This document shows, piece after piece, positions 28,413 to 37,759 of a stretch of 64,000 bases of DNA. The DNA lies in NCBI GenBank assembly GCA_963810485.1, contig CAWENQ010000003.1:372001-436000 (forward strand), read 5' to 3'. The number at the start of each line of letters is the position of its first letter. Position 1 is the stretch's first letter. The position numbers were made by a program, and so were the translations under genes. The notes under the pieces are model-generated. The model ran no database searches. It had not been told where the DNA came from and saw only the letters and a program-made list of their open reading frames with translations. This stretch comes from DATKFM01 sp963810485 (lineage in GTDB: Bacteria > Pseudomonadota > Alphaproteobacteria > Dongiales > Dongiaceae).

Positions 28413-31400
28413 ACGCCTTCTTGCGGGAACCCGGGCGCGACAGCACCGCCAGCATCTGATCGGCGGCCGAAAGTTCGCCCGGCGTGATGATACCGGCAAA
28501 CTCCTGCCGTAGCTGCGCGAGGAGGGCTCTGGCCTTCTCCGTTTGTCCTGCTGCCGCGAGGGCGCGCGCGAGACTCTGGGCCGCGCGGCATTCCCAGGTG
28601 CGGGCGCCTTGCCGCCGGGCCGTCTCATGGGCAAACCGTAGGCTTTCGAGCGCTTCCGTTGCCCGGCCAATGCTGGCATCCAGCAGGTACTCGCCGCGCA
28701 GCCGATGCAGTTCCGGCTCGAACCAGACTTCGCCGGTGGCCTTGCTCATCGCCAGCGCCTCGTCGATGGATGTCAGCGCCAGGGCCTTGGATCCGGCGAT
28801 CGCCAAGCATTCGGCGAGAAGGCTGATGCAATAGGGCACCTCCAGCAATTCGCCGGTGGCGCGGTGCTCGGAGAGGGAGCGTTCGATCAGCGGCAAGCCG
28901 TTCGCCGCGTCGCCGTCCTGCACCAGTGCCCAGCCGCGGAAAATCTTGGCCAGCGACAGCCAGGACGGAAAACCTTTCTCCTCGGCCAGCGCGATCACCA
29001 TGTCGGCGGCGGCGGTGACGGCGTGGGAATCCCGGCGGAATTGGTAGAAGTAGCAGGCGTTGCCATAGGCGACGACCAGATCGTAGGGCTGCGACAGCTT
29101 GCGCGCCGCGGCGATGGAATCGGCGCAGCGCTGCAACGCGGCATCGATGTCGCCCTGGATGAAATGCGTCCAGGCCAGATAGCAGAGGTCGAGTACCTGG
29201 GATTCCGGCCCTTCGATACTGCCGGAGGAGCGGCGGAGCTGCGCGTCGTCGATTGACAGCGCCTTCTCCAGATGCAGGTGCGCGACGGTGAGATCGCCCT
29301 GGCCGAAGGCGGAACGGCCGACGGCGCTGTGGCCGCGCACCAGCGCGCGGGCGTCCTGCAGCCGCTCGCCGAGGGCCAGCAGCTCTTCGCCGAGCTCGCG
29401 CGCCTTCGCCAGATTCGAATGACCTTGATGAAAGATGAACTGCCCGTACAGCACCTGCAGAAGCTGCGGCGCGTCCGCATCGTCTCGGCATAGCTCGCGC
29501 GCCCGGTTCCAGGCCCGGCCGGTCTCCGGTGCGCCGGGCGCGCGGGCGGCGCGGTAGACCGTGCCCAGCATGACCTGCAATTCCAGCTCGATCGGCCGGC
29601 GATCGATCTTGCCGTTCAGACCGCTGAGCAGCTCCATTGCCCGGTCGAGCACAGTGATTGCCTCGGCCATGGCCGAACGCGTGATCGCGAGACGCGCCGC
29701 CTTGACGTAATAGCCGATGGCTTGCTCGGGTGCGCCGGCACGGGCGAAGTGCTGCGCGAGAACGGCGGGCTCCGCCGCGACGGTGTCAGGAAAGTCGCGC
29801 TCGAGGACCGCGGCGACGCGCGCATGGAAGCTTCGCCGGTTGCTCAGCAGCAGGCTTTCATAGGCCGCATCCTGGACCAGGGCGTGCTTAAAGCGGTAGG
29901 TGGCGCGCGGCGGTTCGCCGACACAGAGCAGCAATTCTGAATCGACGAGCTTGTCGAGCGCCTCGCTCAAGGTTGCCGGCGCCCATTGAGAGACGGCACC
30001 GAGCATGCCGTAGGAGAATTCCCGGCCGATGACGGAGCCGATTTGCGCCAGCTCGCGCGTGCCGGCATTGCGGTCCAGACGTGCCATCAGCGAACCGTTG
30101 AGCGTTGTCGGGATCGCCAGGGTCTTGGCGCCGGGCGTGATTTCAAAGTGGTCGCCACGATCCACGACGATTTCGGATTCGAGCACGGCCTTGGTCAGTT
30201 CCTCGACGAACAGCGCTACGCCGTCGGTGCGCACGATGATCTCGCTCAAGAGTGGCGCGGGTATCGCTTTGTTGCTGGCGAGATGCTGTACGATCGCTTG
30301 GCATTCACGGTGGGCGAGGCGATTGACCGTCAGGACCTTTGCGTTTCGATGATTGACCAGGGCAGGCGGTTGATCCGGCCGATAGGTGACGAGCAACAGC
30401 AGCCGTCGCGTCGCGATATTGCCGGCAACCATCTCCAGCAGCTCGTGCGAAGTCGGATCGAGCCAGTGTGCGTCCTCCACCACCACTAGGAGCGGCTGCA
30501 GCGAGCAAAGCGTCGCCATCTGTTCCCAGAGAATGGCGAAAGCCTGCTGTTTCGCGCCGCTGCGCAAGGGAGCGGCGGGACCAGGCGCGCTGGAGGGAAT
30601 CGAAAGGAGCGAGCCAAAGACGCGCACGGCTTCATCGATGTTAGTGACCGTTCCGGCAAGGTGAGCGGCGATCTTGTCGAGCTTTTCCCGTGGTTGGTCC
30701 TCGGAGCTCAGATAGGCCGCACGGCGCAGCTGCTCCAGAAAGGGATAAAGCGCTGAACTCTGGTGGTGCGGCGATCCCTGGAACCGCAGTTCGGCATGCC
30801 CGCCATGGCCGAGCTTCTCGGTGAATGCAGCCAGAAGGCGCGATTTGCCGATGCCGGGCTCGCCATTGATGAGCACGAACTGTCCTTGGCCCGCGCCAAC
30901 CTGGCTCCAGGCATCCTGCAGGAAGCCGATTTCATGATTCCGGTTCACCATGGGAACGAGCTGCTCGCCACGGGTCGCCTCGAACCGGCTGCCACGGTCG
31001 CGTTCGCTGAGGACACGCCATGCCTGCACATGGTCGCTGAGTCCCTTCAATTGCTGCGGGCCGAGATTGTCGAACTTGAACAACCCTTGCGTCAGCGTGC
31101 GCGTAGTGTCGTCGACAACGATGCTGTCGGGCTGGGCCATCGACTGCAGCCGGGCGGCGATGTTCGGTGCATCGCCGATGGCGGCGACTTCCTGTGATAC
31201 GCCGCTACCGATCAATTCGCCGACGACGACAAGCCCGGTGGTGATGCCGATCCGCACCTGAAGTTGCATGTCGCCGGAAACCGTCAGGCGGCTCACCGAC
31301 AGGACGATGTCCAGGCTGGCGCGCACCGCGCGCTCAGCATCGTCCTCATGGGCGCGGGGATAGCCGAAATAGATGAGGATGCCGTCGCCGATGTAGCGGC

Positions 31401-31794
31401 AGATGAATCCGTCAAGCCGCGCGACGATGCCGGCGCAACAATCCTGATAGGCGCGGATGATTGGCCGCAGGTCCTCGGGATCGAGTTGGCGCGACAGTGC
31501 GGTCGAGCCCACGAGATCGCAGAACATCACCGTGAGGTAGCGCCGCTCAGGCACCGAGGCGGCAGTGGGATCTCTGGCGGCATCATCGCCGGCCGCGCGG
31601 ATCGATGCGATGGCCCGCAGCAGCTTGCGCCGGTGGCCGAGCGGTATGCCGAGCTGCGCCAGATCGGCATCGCTGAGATCGATCAGGACGTCGATGTCGA
31701 CGGACTGCGCGGCAAAGGCGGCGGCATACTGTTCCAAGCCAAGGCTGGCGAGCCAGGAACGGATATTGCCGGATGACTCTGGACCTGGAGACAT
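28411..31794 (-). CDS. SAM-domain/adenylate-guanylate cyclase/AAA-ATPase/TPR signalling protein
   Basis: The ~1,127-aa protein has in order: an N-terminal SAM domain (residues 11-64, WLASLGLEQYAAAF), a class III nucleotide cyclase domain (about 85-262) with metal Asp93 (FCDLVGST) and Asp137 (YIGDGI) plus transition-state NIAARL (211-216), an ATPase with P-loop GEPGIGKS (311-318) and Walker B-like LLVVVEDAHWLD, then ~450 residues of TPR-type helical repeats. Key cyclase residues are present, so cyclic-nucleotide synthesis is plausible. The start at 31794 is chosen because 58 upstream in-frame residues lack homology. It is divergent from an ATP-grasp gene. Confidence 0.85.
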   Translation of the reverse strand: MSPGPESSGNIRSWLASLGLEQYAAAFAAQSVDIDVLIDLSDADLAQLGIPLGHRRKLLRAIASIRAAGDDAARDPTAASVPERRYLTVMFCDLVGSTALSRQLDPEDLRPIIRAYQDCCAGIVARLDGFICRYIGDGILIYFGYPRAHEDDAERAVRASLDIVLSVSRLTVSGDMQLQVRIGITTGLVVVGELIGSGVSQEVAAIGDAPNIAARLQSMAQPDSIVVDDTTRTLTQGLFKFDNLGPQQLKGLSDHVQAWRVLSERDRGSRFEATRGEQLVPMVNRNHEIGFLQDAWSQVGAGQGQFVLINGEPGIGKSRLLAAFTEKLGHGGHAELRFQGSPHHQSSALYPFLEQLRRAAYLSSEDQPREKLDKIAAHLAGTVTNIDEAVRVFGSLLSIPSSAPGPAAPLRSGAKQQAFAILWEQMATLCSLQPLLVVVEDAHWLDPTSHELLEMVAGNIATRRLLLLVTYRPDQPPALVNHRNAKVLTVNRLAHRECQAIVQHLASNKAIPAPLLSEIIVRTDGVALFVEELTKAVLESEIVVDRGDHFEITPGAKTLAIPTTLNGSLMARLDRNAGTRELAQIGSVIGREFSYGMLGAVSQWAPATLSEALDKLVDSELLLCVGEPPRATYRFKHALVQDAAYESLLLSNRRSFHARVAAVLERDFPDTVAAEPAVLAQHFARAGAPEQAIGYYVKAARLAITRSAMAEAITVLDRAMELLSGLNGKIDRRPIELELQVMLGTVYRAARAPGAPETGRAWNRARELCRDDADAPQLLQVLYGQFIFHQGHSNLAKARELGEELLALGERLQDARALVRGHSAVGRSAFGQGDLTVAHLHLEKALSIDDAQLRRSSGSIEGPESQVLDLCYLAWTHFIQGDIDAALQRCADSIAAARKLSQPYDLVVAYGNACYFYQFRRDSHAVTAAADMVIALAEEKGFPSWLSLAKIFRGWALVQDGDAANGLPLIERSLSEHRATGELLEVPYCISLLAECLAIAGSKALALTSIDEALAMSKATGEVWFEPELHRLRGEYLLDASIGRATEALESLRFAHETARRQGARTWECRAAQSLARALAAAGQTEKARALLAQLRQEFAGIITPGELSAADQMLAVLSRPGSRKKA

Positions 31795-31893
31795 GTTGCG
31801 CTGGGCTTGTTGAGCGTGCAAACTATCACAGACACTAATGATTTTGCAGCGCGAAATCACAACAATTAAGAAATCAAATGGGGGAAGGCGGTC

Positions 31894-33078
31894 ATGGCGT
31901 GGTTGCCATGGTTGAGTTCTGCGATTCAGGCTGCCCTGCGTGCATGGCCAGTTCGTCGGCCCGTGCATGGCGCCGGCTGCATCATTGAGCTCGAGGGCAT
32001 GCCCGCGGTCCGCCTCGACCGCCCGCCCGTCGCGCCGCGGGAATACATTCCCTGGCTGTGGATTTACACGCCGCTGTTCTTCAAATGGATGTGGCTGTCG
32101 CTGCGCTATCGCAGCCTGACGCTGCCCACGGTGGCGAATCCCAACATCGAGACGGGCGGCCTGCGCGGCGAATCAAAGACGTCATACCTGCGGCAAATTG
32201 GCGCGGCTGAACAGCGCTGGGTCGCAGCATCGGCGCTGCTCCAATTCCCCGAAGGCGCCCATCCCTGGCCGCCGCTGCGCATCGCCGAAGCGAAGATGGC
32301 GGAGGCGGGACTCAGCTACCCGCTCATCGCCAAGCCGGATATCGGCTCCTGCGGCTACGGCGTGCGATTGATTCGCGACCGGACCGATCTTGCGGATTAC
32401 CTGGCGCGGTTCCCGCGAGACCAGCAGCTCATGCTGCAGCAATATCTGCCCTGGGCCGGCGAGGCCGGCGTTTTCTACGTGCGGCGGCCGGGCGAGACTC
32501 GGGGCCGAATCCTGTCGCTTGGCTTGCGCTACTACCCGCATGTTGTCGGCGATGGCCGTTTATCCGTTCGTGGCCTCATCGAAGGCAACGCCCGGGCGTC
32601 TCGAAATGCAAAGCTGCATTGCGCGGCGCACAAAGCTCGGCTGGACGAAGTGCCGGCGAAGGGGGAGGTCGTGCGCCTGACGACGATCGCCAGCTTGCGC
32701 GTCGGCGCGCTCTACCGCGATGGCAAGGCATATATCACGCCGGCCTTGCGGGACCGCTTCGAGAATATCGCCCGCTCGATGCCCGATTTCTTTTATGGTC
32801 GGTTCGATGTGCGTTTCCGCACGATCGACGAACTGGCAAAGGGCGAGGCCTTCTCCATCATCGAAGTGAACGGCGCGGCCGCCGAGGCCATCCACATCTG
32901 GGACCCGGAGCTGACGCTGGGCGATGCCTATCGCAGCCTGTTCCAGCAACTCGATCTCATGTTCGAGATCGGCGACCGGAATCGCGCCCGCGGCTTCAAG
33001 CCGATGACGCCCCGTGACCTGCTGGGCATGCAGTGGAAAGAGACGAAGCTCTTGAGGACGTATCCGCTATCGAATTGA
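31894..33078 (+). CDS. ATP-grasp domain protein (carboxylate-amine ligase-like)
   Basis: This 394-aa protein has an ATP-grasp core: YPLIAKPDIGSCGYGVRLI (ATP-binding Lys and glycine-rich loop), LMLQQYLPWAGEAGVFYVRR and FSIIEVNGAAAEAIHIWDPE (metal/ATP-binding Asn-Gly). Such enzymes join a carboxylate to an amine or thiol via an acylphosphate. An N-terminal hydrophobic patch (PREYIPWLWIYTPLFFKWMW, residues 48-67) suggests membrane association. The specific product is unknown. A gggggaaggcg site precedes the start. Confidence 0.8.
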   Translation: MAWLPWLSSAIQAALRAWPVRRPVHGAGCIIELEGMPAVRLDRPPVAPREYIPWLWIYTPLFFKWMWLSLRYRSLTLPTVANPNIETGGLRGESKTSYLRQIGAAEQRWVAASALLQFPEGAHPWPPLRIAEAKMAEAGLSYPLIAKPDIGSCGYGVRLIRDRTDLADYLARFPRDQQLMLQQYLPWAGEAGVFYVRRPGETRGRILSLGLRYYPHVVGDGRLSVRGLIEGNARASRNAKLHCAAHKARLDEVPAKGEVVRLTTIASLRVGALYRDGKAYITPALRDRFENIARSMPDFFYGRFDVRFRTIDELAKGEAFSIIEVNGAAAEAIHIWDPELTLGDAYRSLFQQLDLMFEIGDRNRARGFKPMTPRDLLGMQWKETKLLRTYPLSN

Positions 33079-33099
33079 ACCGCCGGCCGTAGCTGCGGC

Positions 33100-33516
33100 T
33101 TACTCACTCGGCGAGACGCTGTCGGCGAATTCTTCTTTGGTCATATTGCCGTCACCGTCGAAATCGGAGAGTTCGATCACTTGCTGACCGAAGCCGACGA
33201 ACTCTTCTTGCGCGGCCGCGCCGTCGCCGTTCTTGTCCATGATGGAGAAACGTTTCTTGGCGCGCGCCAGTTCATCGTCGTTGCCTTCGGGGATGCCGTA
33301 GACATACTCGGTCTCGTCGACCGAACCGTCACCGTTGCTGTCAACGCGGCCGAACTGTTTTTCGGCGACCGCATTGTATTCCTCAGGCGTCATAACGCCG
33401 TCCTTGTCCTGATCGTAGCTATCGAACCAGCGCTGCGCCGCCTCGGAGTATTCGGCATGGGCGGCAGAGGACAGGACGCAAAAACAAGCTCCGGCGATGA
33501 GGGGTCGAAGACGCAC
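33100..33516 (-). CDS. Secreted EF-hand calcium-binding protein
   Basis: The 138-aa protein has a signal peptide (residues 1-21, cleavage after AHA) and four canonical EF-hand loops: D35-E46, D59-E70, D94-E105 and D118-E129, each with DxDxDG-type ligands. It would bind calcium in the periplasm or outside the cell. It is convergent with the ATP-grasp gene (22 bases apart). No partner gene is evident; the protein resembles calcium sensors of unknown role in alphaproteobacteria. Confidence 0.9.
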   Translation of the reverse strand: MRLRPLIAGACFCVLSSAAHAEYSEAAQRWFDSYDQDKDGVMTPEEYNAVAEKQFGRVDSNGDGSVDETEYVYGIPEGNDDELARAKKRFSIMDKNGDGAAAQEEFVGFGQQVIELSDFDGDGNMTKEEFADSVSPSE

Positions 33517-33566
33517 TGCAAGACTCCTTTTGAACCAACTGACTGTTTAGCACCCCGGAAGTTATT

Positions 33567-34505
33567 TTACCGGCCCGACCCACCGGCGGGCAAACCGGGA
33601 CGCCGCCGTGCCACTTCATATAAGGCGACTGCGGCGGCATTCGAGACATTGAGCTGGCCGATCGGCCCCTGGGTCGGCAAGCGCGCCAGCTTGTCGCAGT
33701 TGTCCCGGGTGAGGCGCCGGAGACCGGCCCCCTCCGCGCCGAGGACCAGCGCGACCCGGCCGCTGAGATCGATATCGGCCAGAGTTTCCCCGCCCTCCGC
33801 CCCCAGCCCGATGCACCAGAAGCCAGCTTCCTTCAACTGTGCCATCGCCCGAGCGAGGTTGGTAACAGGGACCAGGGGCACATGTTCCAGGGCGCCGGAG
33901 GCGGATTTGGCCAGGACTCCGCTCTCGGCCGCCGCATTCCGTTCGGTGACGATAACAGCCTGGGCGCCGAAAGCGGCCGCCGAGCGGAGGATCGCCCCGA
34001 CATTGTGCGGGTCGGTAACCTGATCGAGAATCAACAGCAGAGATGACCCGGAAGACTCTGCGGCGTCACAGATTTCAAACAGGTCTGGTGGGGTCAAGGG
34101 TTCGACCAGGGCGGCAATGCCCTGATGCACCGCACCGGTCGGCAGCAGCCGCTCAAAGGCGTGCCGATCGAGTGCTTCCGGAACAAGTGGTTGCCCGCGC
34201 ATACTAATAAGAGAAGCGAACTCGGTCGCCAGCTGCTTTTGTCCCTCAGAAATTGCAATTAACCGTCTGATAATACGCTGTTTATTTCGCAGTACCTCCG
34301 AAACGGGGTGAGTGCCGTAGATCCAGACCGTCCCCCCGAATCTGCCTGGGTTTTCGGGATGCCGGCGCGGGGCCTGCTCACTGACAGGCTCGGTCACCTG
34401 ATCATGGGCCGGTGCCTCATGCAGGCCGGGTCCGGGCGTGGCCCGGCGGCGGTTGTCCGCGTCGCCTCGGCCGTGCTGGTGCTTGAATCGCTTGCGCTTC
34501 GACAT
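33567..34505 (-). CDS. rlmB: 23S rRNA (guanosine(2251)-2'-O)-methyltransferase
   Basis: This SpoU/TrmH-family knotted methyltransferase uses SAM to 2'-O-methylate G2251 of 23S rRNA. The three SpoU motifs are clear: DQVTDPHNVGAILRSAAAFG, VLVLGAEGAGL and IGQLNVSNAAAVALYE. A ~55-residue polar N-terminal extension rich in basic residues and His precedes the TVWIYGTHPVSE substrate-binding domain. The start ATG at 34505 (MSKRKRFKHQHG) is preferred over the longer frame from 34631, which has no homologous sequence. It is divergent from the tRNA-Tyr gene. Confidence 0.92.
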   Translation of the reverse strand: MSKRKRFKHQHGRGDADNRRRATPGPGLHEAPAHDQVTEPVSEQAPRRHPENPGRFGGTVWIYGTHPVSEVLRNKQRIIRRLIAISEGQKQLATEFASLISMRGQPLVPEALDRHAFERLLPTGAVHQGIAALVEPLTPPDLFEICDAAESSGSSLLLILDQVTDPHNVGAILRSAAAFGAQAVIVTERNAAAESGVLAKSASGALEHVPLVPVTNLARAMAQLKEAGFWCIGLGAEGGETLADIDLSGRVALVLGAEGAGLRRLTRDNCDKLARLPTQGPIGQLNVSNAAAVALYEVARRRPGLPAGGSGR

Positions 34506-34608
34506 ACCTCTGCCTAGTATCCGTTGCGAAATTTGCGGGTTAACGACTGCTGCGCCGGCGAATCCAAATTGGGGTCCCGGTGACGCGGCTCGTTGGCCTG
34601 TTTTCGCG

Positions 34609-34636
34609 TTGACAAGTAACTGTGAATCCACATAGT
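34609..34636 (+). promoter_or_regulatory. Sigma-70-type promoter of the tRNA-Tyr / tRNA-Gly / tuf unit
   Basis: A perfect TTGACA (34609-34614) and CATAGT (34631-34636), 16 bases apart, lie 36 bases before the tRNA-Tyr 5' end. This is the only good promoter seen ahead of the tRNA-tuf cluster, so it could drive the whole unit. Confidence 0.6.
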
Positions 34637-34672
34637 TCGCAACTCCGCAAAATTACGAGGCCTGTCCAATCA

Positions 34673-34758
34673 GGAGGGGTGCCCGAGTGGCTAAAGGGGA
34701 CGGGCTGTAAACCCGTTGGCGTCAGCCTACGTAGGTTCGAATCCTACCCCCTCCACCA
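34673..34758 (+). tRNA. tRNA-Tyr (GTA)
   Basis: An 86-nt class II tRNA with a 7-bp acceptor stem GGAGGGG/CCCCTCC (34673-34679 with 34748-34754), encoded CCA, and anticodon GTA at 34707-34709 in loop CTGTAAA. It has a long variable arm and a T-loop GTTCGAATC. It is followed 85 bases later by tRNA-Gly. Confidence 0.96.
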
Positions 34759-34843
34759 TTGAACGGGGGCGGGCGAAGTAGCGGCGAATGTGGACCGGGA
34801 ACCGGCTAACGGCTCCCGGGGAGCGATGAGGGACGGAGGAGCT

Positions 34844-34917
<74 letters not shown>

Positions 34918-35028
34918 ACCCACAGTCAGGGCTCAACAACGCGAAGACGCTGCAAAGACGACGACAGGTCGAAGTGAATTTGGCGCAATAGTTGATCGAA
35001 GAAAATTAGGTCTTAAGGACAAGGGACG

Positions 35029-36219
35029 ATGTCGAAAGAGAAGTTTCAGCGGACGAAGCCGCACTGCAATGTTGGGACGATCGGTCACGTGGACCATGGC
35101 AAGACGACGTTGACGGCGGCGATCACGAAGGTGCTGTCGGAGACGGGCGGCGCCACGTTCACGGCGTATGACCAGATCGACAAGGCGCCGGAGGAGAAGG
35201 CGCGCGGCATCACGATCAACACGGCGCATGTGGAGTACGAGACGGCGAACCGGCACTACGCCCATGTGGATTGCCCGGGGCATGCCGACTACGTGAAGAA
35301 CATGATCACGGGTGCCGCGCAGATGGATGGCGCGATCCTGGTGGTGTCGGCGGCCGACGGCCCGATGCCGCAGACCCGCGAACACATCCTGCTGGCGCGC
35401 CAGGTGGGCGTTCCGGCGCTGGTGGTGTTCATGAACAAGGTGGACATGGTGGATGACAGCGAGCTCATCGACCTGGTGGAGCTGGAGGTTCGCGAGCTGC
35501 TGACCAAGTACAACTTCCCGGGCGACAAGATCCCGATCATCAAGGGGAGCGCTTTGGCGGCCCTTGAAGGCAAGGACGAGAAGCTGGGCAAGCAGCAGAT
35601 CCTGGAGCTGATGAAGGCGGTGGACAGCTACATTCCGCAGCCCGAGCGTCCGAAGGACCGTCCGTTCCTGATGCCGATCGAGGACGTGTTCTCGATTTCC
35701 GGCCGCGGCACGGTGGTGACCGGGCGGGTGGAGCGGGGCATCGTGAAGGTGGGCGAGGAAATCGAGATCATCGGCCTGAAGCCGACCATCAAGACGGTGG
35801 TGACGGGTGTTGAGATGTTCCGCAAGCTGCTCGATCAGGGCGAGGCGGGGGACAACATCGGAGCGCTGCTGCGCGGCACCAAGCGCGAGGAAGTGGAGCG
35901 GGGCCAGGTTCTGGCCAAGCCCGGTTCGATCACGCCGCACACGAAGTTCAAGGCGGAAGCCTACATCCTGACCAAGGAGGAGGGTGGCCGTCACACGCCG
36001 TTCTTCTCGAACTACCGGCCGCAGTTCTACTTCCGGACCACGGACGTGACCGGGACGATCAAGCTGCCGGAAGGCACGGAGATGGTGATGCCCGGCGACA
36101 ACATCGCCATGGAGATCGAGCTGATCGCGCCGATCGCCATGGACGAGGGTCTGCGCTTCGCCATCCGCGAAGGCGGCCGCACCGTCGGCGCCGGCGTCGT
36201 CGCCAAGATCATCGAGTAG
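35029..36219 (+). CDS. tuf: Elongation factor Tu, copy 1
   Basis: EF-Tu delivers aminoacyl-tRNA to the ribosome as a GTPase. The 396-aa protein shows G1 GHVDHGKT (19-26), G3 DCPGH (~81-85) and G4 NKVD (~136-139), and has full length. The coding sequence is almost identical to the copy at 51579-52769: I see only one silent base difference (ACG at 35941-35943 versus ACC). This copy lies upstream of tRNA-Trp, secE and nusG. Confidence 0.99.
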   Translation: MSKEKFQRTKPHCNVGTIGHVDHGKTTLTAAITKVLSETGGATFTAYDQIDKAPEEKARGITINTAHVEYETANRHYAHVDCPGHADYVKNMITGAAQMDGAILVVSAADGPMPQTREHILLARQVGVPALVVFMNKVDMVDDSELIDLVELEVRELLTKYNFPGDKIPIIKGSALAALEGKDEKLGKQQILELMKAVDSYIPQPERPKDRPFLMPIEDVFSISGRGTVVTGRVERGIVKVGEEIEIIGLKPTIKTVVTGVEMFRKLLDQGEAGDNIGALLRGTKREEVERGQVLAKPGSITPHTKFKAEAYILTKEEGGRHTPFFSNYRPQFYFRTTDVTGTIKLPEGTEMVMPGDNIAMEIELIAPIAMDEGLRFAIREGGRTVGAGVVAKIIE

Positions 36220-36277
36220 AAACGGAGCGGGACTTGGTTGGCCAGATCGCGCCCGCATAAAGAGTGCGATCGCGCTT

Positions 36278-36353
36278 AGGAGTGTAGCTCAACTGGTAGA
36301 GCACCGGTCTCCAAAACCGGGGGTTGGGGGTTCGAGCCCCTCCACTCCTGCCA
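36278..36353 (+). tRNA. tRNA-Trp (CCA)
   Basis: A 76-nt tRNA with acceptor AGGAGTG/CACTCCT (36278-36284 with 36343-36349), discriminator G, encoded CCA and anticodon loop CTCCAAA with CCA at 36311-36313. It sits between tuf and secE, a widely conserved order in proteobacteria, and is probably processed from a longer transcript. Confidence 0.97.
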
Positions 36354-36383
36354 CTACAACAAGGAAGTTCAGGGTCGATAGGA

Positions 36384-36620
36384 ATGGCGGCGGGTAAGGA
36401 AATGGCGGAAACCAGTGGTGGCAACTTTGTCGCGCGCGCGGCGCGGTTCGTTCGCGAAGTGCGGCAGGAAGTCAGCAAGGTCACCTGGCCAACGCGGAAG
36501 GAGACCGGCATCACCACGGCGATGGTGTTCGTGATGGTGCTGATCATGTCGATCTTCTTCCTGCTGGTCGACATGCTGCTGGGCGGCGTGATCAACGCCA
36601 TCCTGGGCTTGGGGAGCTAG
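36384..36620 (+). CDS. secE: Preprotein translocase subunit SecE
   Basis: The 78-aa clamp subunit of the SecYEG channel has a conserved cytoplasmic segment VRQEVSKVTWPTRKET followed by a single membrane helix (about 48-70). The ATG at 36384 is chosen over an upstream frame that would extend through tRNA-Trp; a second ATG six codons later (36402) is also possible. It is followed by nusG after 4 bases. Confidence 0.95.
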   Translation: MAAGKEMAETSGGNFVARAARFVREVRQEVSKVTWPTRKETGITTAMVFVMVLIMSIFFLLVDMLLGGVINAILGLGS

Positions 36621-36624
36621 ATCG

Positions 36625-37155
36625 ATGGCCCTGCGCTGGTACGTGGTGCATGTCTATTCGGGCTTCGAGCGCAAGGTGGTGCAGTCCATCCGCGAACAGG
36701 CCCAGCAGCTCGGCATGATCGACAAGATCGCCGAGGTCCTGGTGCCGACCGAAGAGGTGATGGAAGTCCGCCGCGGGACGAAGGTGAACACGGAGCGGAA
36801 GTTCTTCCCGGGCTATGTGCTCGTGAAGATGGAGATGGATGACGAGACCTGGCATCTGGTGAAGAACACCCCGAAGGTGACGGCATTCCTGGGCAGCAAA
36901 GGGCGCCCGATGCCGATCTCCGAAGCCGAGGCGGCGCGCATCCTCACGCAAGTGAAGGAAGGCATCGAGCGGCCGAAGCGGGCGGTGATCTTTGAGGTGG
37001 GCGAACAGGTTCGCGTGTCCGACGGGCCGTTCACCTCGTTCAACGGCTTGGTCGAGGAAGTTGATGAAGAAAAGGGCCGGCTCAAGGTCGCCGTTTCGAT
37101 CTTCGGCCGCGCCACGCCTGTGGAGTTGGAATACTCGCAGGTGGAGAAGCTGTAA
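36625..37155 (+). CDS. nusG: Transcription termination/antitermination factor NusG
   Basis: NusG binds RNA polymerase and ribosomal S10 or Rho to control elongation and termination. The 176-aa protein has the NGN domain (RWYVVHVYSGFERKVVQSIR) and C-terminal KOW motif (GEQVRVSDGPFTSFNGLVEE). It is tightly coupled to secE (4-base gap), the usual arrangement. Confidence 0.98.
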   Translation: MALRWYVVHVYSGFERKVVQSIREQAQQLGMIDKIAEVLVPTEEVMEVRRGTKVNTERKFFPGYVLVKMEMDDETWHLVKNTPKVTAFLGSKGRPMPISEAEAARILTQVKEGIERPKRAVIFEVGEQVRVSDGPFTSFNGLVEEVDEEKGRLKVAVSIFGRATPVELEYSQVEKL

Positions 37156-37322
37156 CTGATTTCGCCGCCGGCCTCGGCCGGGGCGGAGCAATGCGCGGGA
37201 GGCCAGCCATGGCCGTGTACCGCGCGCCCAGATGGGCCCGACAGGAAGGTTCGCCCTTCGGCCGGGTCCACGAACCGACGGATGGTCCGCCGGTTTCGAC
37301 CTATCAGTCTGAGGTGACTTAG

Positions 37323-37754
37323 ATGGCGAAGAAGATCGAAGGCTATGTGAAGCTGCAGATCCCCGCCGGCAAGGCCAACCCGTCGCCGCCCGTCGGCACG
37401 GCGCTTGGGCCTCGCGGCGTGAACATCATGGAGTTCTGCAAACAGTTCAACGCGCAGACCCAGTCGATCGAACAGGGTATGCCGATCCCGGTGGTGATCA
37501 CGGTCTTCTCCGACCGTTCCTTCAGCTTTGTGATGAAGACGCCGCCGGCCAGCTACTTCCTGATGAAGGCGGCGGGCATCGACAAAGGCTCGCAGACGAC
37601 GGGGAAGGGCGGCACGGTCGGAAAGGTGACCGTGGCGCAGCTGCGCAAGATCGCCGAGCAGAAGATGCCGGATCTGAACGCGAACAGCGTCGATGCGGCG
37701 GTTTCCATGCTGCGCGGTTCGGCGCGGTCCATCGGCCTCGAAGTAGTGGAGTAG
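37323..37754 (+). CDS. rplK: 50S ribosomal protein L11
   Basis: The 143-aa protein binds the GTPase centre of 23S rRNA. It shows KLQIPAGKANPSPPVGTALG with the proline-rich N-terminal hinge, and KTPPASYFLMKAAGI. A 167-base gap after nusG contains GC-rich inverted sequences but no clear terminator, so read-through is likely. The L1 gene follows 5 bases later. Confidence 0.98.
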   Translation: MAKKIEGYVKLQIPAGKANPSPPVGTALGPRGVNIMEFCKQFNAQTQSIEQGMPIPVVITVFSDRSFSFVMKTPPASYFLMKAAGIDKGSQTTGKGGTVGKVTVAQLRKIAEQKMPDLNANSVDAAVSMLRGSARSIGLEVVE

Positions 37755-37759
37755 GTATC

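Noticed and set aside
31795..31968. 58-codon N-terminal extension of the cyclase gene
   Set aside because: It reads across the divergent promoter and over the ATP-grasp gene start, with no homologous sequence.
34933..36258. 441-codon minus-strand frame opposite tuf, repeated at the second tuf
   Set aside because: It is conserved only because the two tuf genes are identical; no homology and no plausible start site.
37156..37322. Terminator or separate small gene between nusG and rplK
   Set aside because: GC-rich self-complementary sequence is present, but there is no clean stem with T-run and no coding frame with a ribosome-binding site.
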